In this document: in pieces, positions 9,733 through 15,394 of the stretch
Numbering within the stretch: position 1 is the first letter of the stretch
Layout of the letters: each line of letters starts with the position of its first letter
NCBI GenBank assembly: GCA_900073065.1
Contig: FJOG01000090.1
Location: 27,848-43,241, forward strand
Length of the DNA: 15,394 nt
Reading direction: 5' to 3'
Origin: Phialocephala subalpina
Taxonomy: Eukaryota; Ascomycota; Leotiomycetes; Helotiales; Mollisiaceae
Program-made: the position numbers and the translations under genes
Notes under the pieces: generated by a model
Database searches by the model: none
What the model was told of the DNA's origin: nothing
The model's input: only the letters and a program-made list of their open reading frames with translations

Positions 9733-12700
9733 CTTTCAAGGGATAATCAATGGCAAAGGATTAATAGAATAAATAACGATATAAATAGTTTAATAAGATA
9801 ATTCGATAGGATTAGGATTTTAATTAATCGACATTAATTATTTGTAGAAGACTTTAAGTCAGAAAACGAGGAACTACTAAAGTACGACGACTAAGGACTA
9901 TTAGAGTCTCTTACGGTACTAAGCCTTTAATTAGAATACTATTTACGAATTGGATAGGAATAGTATGTTTATTAACGGGAGGATAGTCTTGTAGCCTGTA
10001 CTCGTGAATAGTAGAACTTGGATAGGGGAGCTTAGTATATCGAGCTTTAATCGGATACGGGAGGATCGGAGTACGGTTAGACGTATAAAGTCGTGTACTA
10101 AAATCATCGAAGGATTGGATAGAGGCAACGCAATGGCATTGATTATTATATGCAATAATTACTTATATTGAACGACGCTTTTTTTATATTTAATTATAAA
10201 CCCGTAGTAAAATGATATTATAAGGTATTCGCGGAAAGCGCGAGTCAAAGGATATGGTAAAATATAAAAAACGACTTTATATATTACGAAAAGACTTTCG
10301 AACGAGTAATATAATTACTATTTAGTGTAGGATATATATTTTGATTTATTTACGCTAACGGATTAGGCCGCCGGTAAGAAGATATACTTAGTAAATAATA
10401 ATACAAGGAGGTTTATATTATTAAAGAAAGTACTAAATAATTATTTTGTGTAATACAAATAAGTATACATAAGATTAAAGTAATAATTAATTCGAGAGCA
10501 ATAAGTAATTATATATCAAAATAGTTAGTATTAGATAACGGATGGGCCACGATAATCAAGTTATAATTATACTTTATTATTACGATCGATGAAAGCTTTT
10601 TAAGTTTTAAATAAATTGACGTGAAAATAATACTATAGATTATAATTATATAGCGAGGATATATTAAGAAAATAAGTTTTGATATAGTTAATATCGATTA
10701 CTTATTTATATTTAGGATACTATGGATTAGGCAGTATAATTTAACGATCAATTGAATTAAGGAAACGTTTATATTTGATAAATACTAGATTTGTAGAATT
10801 TCGTTTATCGAGATAAAAACGAATAACCAAAGAGAAGTTTGTACTACTTTTTTAAGAGAGTTAAAATATTATACTTAGGATCTATTATTAAAGTAAATAC
10901 TAATAGAATACTACGAGTTTTTAAATTTTTTTAGAAACGAAAAAGAAATCGAGGTATTTTTTAAGTACGGGTAATAAGACTACGAAATACTCTTATAAAA
11001 CGGAAAAAAACTATTATATTTACTTATTTACTAAATGTTAATAAACGATTTAAAAACGCTTAAAGAATATATTAACGAGAATTTAATAAAAGGATTTATA
11101 TGATTATCGGCTTTATTAGCGAGTAACTTAGTATTATTCGTATTAAAGAAAAATGGGACGAAATAATTATATATCGATTATCGAAAGATTAATAAAATTA
11201 CTATTAAGGATTAATACTTATTATTATTAGCAAACGAATTATATGATAAACTTTAAAGAGTTAAAATCTTTATTAAATTGGACTTGCGTAGAACTTATAA
11301 TCTGGTTTAAATAAAGGAAAAAAAAGAATAAAAAATAATATTTAGGATAAAATATAAGTATTACGAGTATTTAATTATATTATTCGGTTTAATTAATATA
11401 TTAGTTATATATATACGTATAATAAATATAGTCTTATAATTATTCTTAGATATTATAATTATATATTACTTGGATAATATTTTAATATATTTTAAAATGC
11501 TCGCTAAATATGTTAACGATATTAAAATAGTATTAATTGCTTTAAAAAACGCGAATTTAATTTGTAAGCCCGAGAAATACAAATTCTATATAGAAAAAAT
11601 AGACTTTTTAAGTTATATAGTTTTAATCGAAGGCTTATCGATAAATTCTACGAAGGTATTAACGGTACTTAATTAGTAAGCATTTAAAACGGTTAAAGAT
11701 ATATAGTCTTTTTTAGGATTTGCGAATTTTTATTAATACTTTGTGAAAAAGTACTTTATAATAATAGTACTCTTAATAATATTAACGAAAAAGGATTAGA
11801 TATTTGAGTGGATAAACGAAGTTTAAAGAGCCTTTAATTAACTCAAGTAATGCTTTACGGAAATATTATTTCTTTTTACGTTCGATTCAAATAAGCATAT
11901 TATCATCAAAATAAACGCATTGGACTTTGCAATTAGCGCAATGCTTAATTAGCCAAGCGAGTAAAGCAAATAATAATTAATCGTATATTATTTTCGCAAA
12001 ATATTACTAGTAGAATTAAATTACAAGATTTATAATAAAAAACTACTTACGATTATAAAAGCGTTTCAAATATAAAGAGTTTATTTAGAGGGATCGAAAT
12101 ATCAAATACAAATATATACTAATTATAAGAATTTAATATTTTTTATTATAACGAAAGAATTTAATCGAAGATAAATACGTTAAATTAAAACGTTAATTAT
12201 ATATAACTTCAAAATTTTATATATTAAAAAATCGGAAAATAGTAAAGCGAATACTTTTAATCGAAAATTAAAATATTAGAATAATATTAAATTACTCTCG
12301 TATGCGATACTTAAAGAAATTAAGAGCGGCTTAATATTTAATGGAGTAATAATTACTATTATTTCGAGGCTAATCGATATAACGCTTATTGATAGTTTTA
12401 AAGGAAATTACGATAAGGACTTTGTTATAAGAATAGCTTTATAATATCCAATAAAGCTTTTTACGAATAAGTTTAAGATATTACGATTCTAAAGAAAACT
12501 TTATATTCTTAAGAATCTTTAATCAAAGTTTATTAAAACGCAATATGAACTCTTAGTTTATAGATACTAAAGAATTACAAAAGCTATAAAGTGGATCTCT
12601 AGAGACTTTTACATTTTAAGACTCAAGAAGAAAACTATTAAAGTTATTAGTAAATACGATACGTGTATTCGGAATAAGGTTGCGAAGTATACTCTTTATA

Positions 12701-13862
12701 ATAATATGCGATTATTAAATATACTTTTAAGCGCTTGAAAGTTTATTATTTAAGACTTCGTAATTAAACTATTACTCTCGAGAAAACTAATATCGAATAT
12801 CGAATATAATACTATTCTTGTGATTATAAATAGACTTACAAAATATATATAATCCTATATTTTAAGATATATACGGCAAAAAATTTGGCCTATATATTCT
12901 TGCGAATTATAATAATTAATTATAAAGTACTAAACGAGATTATCTCAAATCGAGATAAATTCTTTACTTCGAAATTCTAAACCACTTTAATCGCATTACT
13001 AGAAATCAAATAAAAGCTTTTAATAACTTTTTACCCTTAAATAAATAAATAAATAAAATAATTAAATTAGATAATAAAAATATACTTTTATTATTATATT
13101 AATTATTAATAAAATAATTGAATAAAACTCTTATTATTAATATAATTCGTATATAATAACATAGTAATAAAAAGTACGAAAGTCTCGCTTTTTTACATTA
13201 ATTATAAGTATAAATCCAAAGTATACCAAGTATTACACTTAATAAAGTCGAAAGTATAGAATACTAGGATCCAAGTCGATAAACTAAAGTCTTTGCGCGA
13301 AAGACTTGTAAAAGATATATAGTTTATAGTTACTAAATTAGCATTATATTATAATAAGTATTATAATATAAAACTTATATTTAAAAAAAAGGATAAAGTT
13401 TATTTAATTCGTTAAAATATTAAAACGAAATAATTAAATAATAAATTAAATCACAAGAAAATTAGATTATATAAAATTAAAAAAGTCAAAAGTTTAATTA
13501 ATTACGAGTTTGCTCTATTTAATAATATAAATATATATTTAGTATTTCATATATCTTTTCTTAAACTAGTATTACTAGGGGTATTGCGAGCCTTAGAAAT
13601 TAAAATCGAGCCAATTAATTTAAACGCTAAATATAATATAAAGAATATTTTGGATTATTAGTATATTAGTAAACAAGTCAAGTATTTAATCAAATAGCAA
13701 GGATACTTACATTCAGAGAATACATAAGAACTCAAACGGAACTTTAATTATACTAAGAAGCTTAAGGCGTTCCACTATCAAAATCCAGAGTTGCCTAGAA
13801 AAAAGGACTTAATGCTTCGAGCTCGAGGAAGATTAACTCGAAGGCAAAAAACCAAGACGTAA
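9733..13862 (+). pseudogene. Outer gag-pol, 3' part: PR, RT, RNase H, integrase, chromodomain
   Basis: Continues in the gag frame (LSRDNQWQRIN...) to TAA at 13860-13862, with many RIP stops. The protease site DSG reads NSR at 10489-10497. RT spans about 11060-11660: KLDLR is kept but the catalytic YLDD is YLDN at 11467-11478. RNase H spans about 11890-12230, with its first Asp changed to Asn (11914). The integrase zinc region is at 12440-12710 (KYDTC is left of the second Cys pair); the core has its first Asp at 12754 kept but the preceding Trp changed to stop, the second Asp kept, and Glu changed to Lys. A 4-bp loss in a TATA run near 12844-12852 shifts the frame; it is an indel and so not RIP. 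The integrase tail is at about 13440-13570 and the chromodomain at 13630-13800, with its IKW Trp now a stop. GC is very low until about 13700. The open piece 11470-11676 is only an RT fragment. Confidence 0.92.
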
Positions 13863-14160
13863 GTGAATCCAAGGGAGAATCCAGAGAAGGCGTAGAGAGC
13901 TGGCGTTTCGGTCGAGGACTAAAGAAAAAATAGTACACGGGTTTGCGGACTATTACTTCGAAGTAGTTTGAAGAATCGCACGACCGCTTCGAGCGAATGC
14001 ACTTCGAATAATAAGACGACTCGAAAGTGTCCAAGAGATACTAATGGGATTATTTCTTGCAATAAGAATAAGAACGGGCAAAACGATTTGATTTCTTAAT
14101 ACGCAACGCGAGCGCAATACATTTTTTCCTTTTTATATAGGCAACGAATAGTATAATGAA
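13795..14160 (-). pseudogene. Antisense ORF of outer element, Cys-rich
   Basis: Homologue of the inner element's 3742-4161 frame, also antisense to gag-pol and ending at TAG (13797-13795) inside the chromodomain-tail region. It is open from 14040 to the stop, and upstream it continues to 14160 with two stops (14052-14050 and 14043-14041). Cys codons are at 14061, 14001 and 13980. The shared core is KCIRSKRSCDSSNYFEV, with IVRKPVY and PRPKR downstream; the C-terminus WFFAFELIFLELEAL aligns with the inner FELDVSELE. Most matching codons differ from the inner copy only at synonymous sites. It keeps the Cys (14061) that reads Tyr in the inner copy, supporting an ancestral Cys there. No ATG is visible. 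Function unknown. Confidence 0.6.
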
Positions 14161-14239
14161 TTATTATTAAAGGAGAAAAAGACGTTGGTCGCGAAAGACG
14201 TTTCTTTACCTTGATTTAAGCGTCGGGACTACGCTAGCT

Positions 14240-14252
14240 AAGAAAGGGATAG
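14240..14252 (+). other. Polypurine tract of outer element
   Basis: AAGAAAGGGATAG directly upstream of the 3' LTR, near-identical to the inner element's tract. It is the expected plus-strand primer. Confidence 0.8.
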
Positions 14253-14661
14253 TATTACGAATCATGTGATCTAATAGACTATAGGTTTAACAAGTAAGAG
14301 GCTGCTTAGTAGGAGACCTTAGGATTACTCGATTAGGGAACTAGAGACGAGGGAGTGCCACTAGCACGCCTCCAAGGAACACGGAACCAAGGGTCACGTA
14401 ATGGAATCTAAAAGTAAGAAACTCGGAGGGATAGAGTCGGACTTTACCCTAAGGACTCCTACGAGATTAAGACTCTAAAAATAGGAAAGTTCTATATAAG
14501 CAAATAGGATTCCCTTAAATAGGAACTTTATGCTCAACTTAAATATAATATTTTAACAATATACTTAGTAACAAAACTTGAACGTTACTCTTTATTAGAA
14601 TCATTTAATCTTTATTACATATAATTAACCTTATAATTAATCGAGCGAGCTAACCGTTATA
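14253..14661 (+). repeat. 3' LTR of outer element (409 bp), RIP-mutated
   Basis: Aligns end to end with 1785-2193 without indels. It is much more mutated than the 5' copy: the terminal TG became TA, the final CA became TA, CACGTG became CACGTA and most GGAGTCC units are destroyed. The TATATAA box survives. Confidence 0.95.
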
Positions 14662-14666
14662 CCTTC
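14662..14666. repeat. Target-site duplication CCTTC, right copy
   Basis: Exact repeat of 1780-1784, confirming the outer element's right border. Confidence 0.93.
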
Positions 14667-15241
14667 TTAAACGCCTAAATTTATAGTTAGGGATATAATT
14701 ATAGATCGAGTAATATCTTTATAAAAAACAGGAATAATAAGAAGGGCGTTTTGAAGTATAGATATTGAATTTGAAAAGTTACTAATTTCTGATTTTGATT
14801 AATATTCTTTATTAATAATCAAATTATAATATTAATATCAAATTTATTTAATATAATATATTCAAATTAAATTAAATTATTTAATAAAATAATATATAAT
14901 TAATAATATGATTTTATATTAATATATATTAATTTCTTTATTATATTATTATTAATTACGAGTTTTTAATTATTATATTATTTAAAAAAATCAATTTATT
15001 AACTTTTTCAAATTTAAAGAAAATAATTAAAAATTATAAAAATAAATTTTATAAAAAATATAAAAATTATAAGATTATATATATAATTAAAATTTAAAAT
15101 AAATATCGAAAAAATTATAATAATTTAATATTAAAATCCAAAAATAAATAAAAATAAAAATATATATTATAATTATAATCGAGAATAAATAAAATAAAAT
15201 TATTTAAAAAAATATTTTATTCTAATAAAATAATAATAATT
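14667..15241. other. Extremely AT-rich, gene-less stretch
   Basis: After the outer element composition falls further, and from about 14820 to 15240 many 60-base lines contain only a handful of G or C. No open frame, LTR terminus or RNA gene is recognisable. It is probably an old, RIP-saturated repeat or AT-isochore; no family can be assigned. Confidence 0.6.
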
Positions 15242-15261
15242 AATATGCTTCTCTCGTTCCG

Positions 15262-15328
15262 AAAGAAAGGGGCCCGTCCGCCTATTGGCTCGACAAGCGA
15301 GCCAATAGACGGCCCCCTTTTTTTTCTC
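15262..15328. repeat. GC-rich inverted repeat / hairpin
   Basis: Perfect 11-bp arms CTATTGGCTCG (15282-15292) and CGAGCCAATAG (15298-15308) flank a 5-base loop ACAAG. Pairing extends outward through GGGGCC / GGCCCC and A-rich / T8 tracts with a small bulge. A looser outer match AATATGC (15242-15248) / GCATATT (15339-15345) may make the whole unit about 104 bp. It could be a miniature inverted-repeat element or a structured RNA or terminator; the sequence does not decide which. Confidence 0.65.
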
Positions 15329-15359
15329 AACTCGACGCGCATATTGCTCCGCAGGCCTC

Positions 15360-15375
15360 GCAGGGGCGCCCTTGC
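15360..15375. repeat. Imperfect 16-bp palindrome around GGGCGCCC
   Basis: GCAGGGGCGCCCTTGC is self-complementary except for one symmetric position pair. It lies in un-RIPped GC-rich sequence just before a CTATAAAG motif at the window edge, so it may belong to a promoter of a gene outside the window. Confidence 0.4.
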
Positions 15376-15394
15376 GGGGGGCTATAAAGTCTTC

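Larger units (their letters stand above)
1785..14661 (+). mobile_element. Outer Ty3/Gypsy chromovirus, RIP-inactivated, interrupted
   Basis: A complete LTR retrotransposon: 409-bp LTRs at 1785-2193 and 14253-14661, and 5-bp target duplication CCTTC at 1780-1784 and 14662-14666. Domain order is Gag, protease, RT, RNase H, integrase, chromodomain. Without the 6382-bp inner element and its 5-bp duplication it would be 6490 bp. LTR ends are TGTTAC...GTTACA on the left copy and TATTAC...GTTATA on the right, differing by RIP-type transitions. The 5' LTR and first half of gag are nearly clean, whereas 9733-13700 is severely AT-enriched. Placement in Ty3/Gypsy rests on the RT-RNaseH-integrase order; placement in the chromovirus branch rests on the chromodomain. 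It cannot move by itself: gag-pol holds dozens of stops and the RT catalytic YLDD reads YLDN. Confidence 0.95.

Noticed and set aside
3300..9800. Large inverted duplication caused by misassembly
   Set aside because: The two halves are diverged subfamilies with different LTR lengths and each has its own target duplication, which fits nested insertion.
9943..10155. Minus-strand 70-codon frame
   Set aside because: It lies inside the outer gag/protease linker, opposite strand, with no homologue in the inner element that I can see.
14667..14756. Inverted repeat TTAAACGCC / GGGCGTTTTGA as transposon ends
   Set aside because: Only about nine imperfect bases match, with no target duplication or internal structure.

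Overview
The window looks like filamentous ascomycete (Pezizomycotina-type) DNA. It holds an intron-bearing host gene followed by LTR retrotransposons destroyed by C-to-T / G-to-A transitions, the signature of repeat-induced point mutation (RIP). The species cannot be named from sequence alone.

Layout. Positions 40-696 (minus strand) hold a small three-exon gene for an NTF2-like/SnoaL-like protein of 147 residues; it is intact and is the only apparently functional host gene. Positions 697-1784 are ordinary intergenic sequence with no supportable gene. Positions 1785-14661 are one Ty3/Gypsy chromovirus on the plus strand (409-bp LTRs, target duplication CCTTC). It is interrupted inside gag at 3346-9727 by a second, related chromovirus on the minus strand (349-bp LTRs, target duplication AGAAG). 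Positions 14667-15240 are extremely AT-rich and appear gene-less. Positions 15242-15394 jump back to high GC and carry a strong hairpin.

Element biology. Each element encodes one continuous Gag-Pol frame (Gag with CCHC knuckle, retropepsin, reverse transcriptase, RNase H, integrase with GPY/F-like tail, C-terminal chromodomain). Once one small deletion per copy is allowed for, both frames come to the same length, 5244 nt. Neither has an apparent tRNA primer-binding site. Instead the sequence 2 nt after the 5' LTR is complementary to the likely 5' end of the element's own transcript, suggesting Tf1-style self-priming. RIP has removed start codons, zinc ligands and catalytic residues, so neither copy can be autonomous.

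The most interesting signal is a second open frame running antisense to gag-pol in both elements, between the chromodomain and the 3' LTR and overlapping the gag-pol end tail-to-tail. It carries a cysteine-rich, possibly zinc-binding motif. The two copies differ mostly at synonymous third positions, including transversions that RIP cannot make, so it was probably a real protein gene.
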